A stretch of DNA of 64,000 nt, from contig CBDCFC010000031.1 in NCBI GenBank assembly GCA_965215945.1, positions 1-64,000 on the forward strand. Reading direction: 5' to 3'. Positions 63,826 through 64,000 of the stretch are shown piece by piece. The notes beneath the pieces were generated by a model, which was given only the letters and a program-made list of their open reading frames with translations, was not told where the DNA came from and did not search any database. The position numbers were made by a program, and so were the translations under genes. The DNA comes from JAHEKD01 sp965215945 (GTDB lineage Bacteria; Pseudomonadota; Gammaproteobacteria; Arenicellales; JAHEKD01). Each line of letters starts with the position of its first letter. Within the stretch, counting starts at the first letter, position 1.

Positions 63826-64000
63826 GTGACAAGCAATGTCGAATCCAATAATAAGAAGTATCAAATAGATTTTACAAAATCTCAATTAGACCCGATTTTT
63901 ACTCCGGATTATAAAAAGCATTTTGAAAAAATCGAAATAACTCGATTAGTAGAAATTGAAGAGATGCTTTGTGGGAGTTATGAAATTTTAGAACAGCTAG
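63826..64000 (+). CDS. Unknown protein, 5' part only
   Basis: The GTG at 63826, preceded by AGGGAAG, opens a frame of 58 codons to the window end (TSNVESNNKKYQIDFTKSQL ...). It is Lys/Glu/Ile-rich and soluble. Start of the next gene of island 3; no family recognised. Confidence 0.5.
   Translation, partial: MTSNVESNNKKYQIDFTKSQLDPIFTPDYKKHFEKIEITRLVEIEEMLCGSYEILEQL

Overview
The window looks like a draft chromosome segment of a free-living gammaproteobacterium of moderately low GC. The adjacent mutY-yggX pair, a full yejABEF set, a Zur-controlled ZrgA-type zinc locus, AzlCD, PrfA-PrmC and proteobacterial REP palindromes support this. I cannot name a genus.

Layout. 0-4.4 kb (minus strand): two GT2 glycosyltransferases and a GT61/DUF563 enzyme of surface polysaccharide synthesis, then yggX and mutY. 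4.4-16.6 kb (plus): yejABEF peptide/microcin C importer, a PlsC-type acyltransferase, a secreted serine hydrolase, azlCD, a PPK2 kinase, prfA-prmC. 16.5-22 kb: an intracellular subtilase with a histone-like Lys-rich tail plus a small partner, a C45-type hydrolase carrying an in-frame REP, and a complete IS4-family element inserted in a REP palindrome. 22.3-26.6 kb: an array of small plus-strand genes (VapBC, ParB-like, LprI-like, Phd/RelE, SET, ParDE, DUF4440) separated by attC-like sites. It has no integron integrase in view, so it is a CALIN-type cassette cluster. 27-30 kb: EndoIII-like glycosylase, YciI-like, MOSC and YghU proteins. 30-40.2 kb: a catabolic cluster under a LacI regulator with a TRAP transporter, FMN hydroxyacid oxidase, Zn-alcohol dehydrogenase, SDR, a ComDE-like sulfopyruvate/phosphonopyruvate decarboxylase and a GMC oxidoreductase. 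40-45.7 kb: small membrane protein, glutaredoxin, LysR, and the zinc locus.

45.7 kb to the end is accessory DNA integrated at the 3' end of a tRNA-Met-like gene. Two 45-bp tRNA 3' fragments (45724 and 62261) and a shorter core copy (53252) mark tandem islands. Island 1 carries a TetR-controlled RND efflux system with an ATPase-less ABC membrane protein. Island 2 carries a tightly coupled serine hydrolase / caspase-like protease / unknown protein operon, a decayed helicase and IS3 fragment, and a patatin plus metallo-beta-lactamase lipoprotein pair. Island 3 starts with a tyrosine integrase at 62476 and runs off the window. The caspase operon is the best candidate for an undescribed, possibly defensive, system.

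At least seventeen single-base frame breaks occur in otherwise conserved genes, including a compensated pair inside the essential gene prfA, often in short homopolymers. I read most of them as sequence errors rather than real pseudogenes, and I give joined coordinates for those genes.
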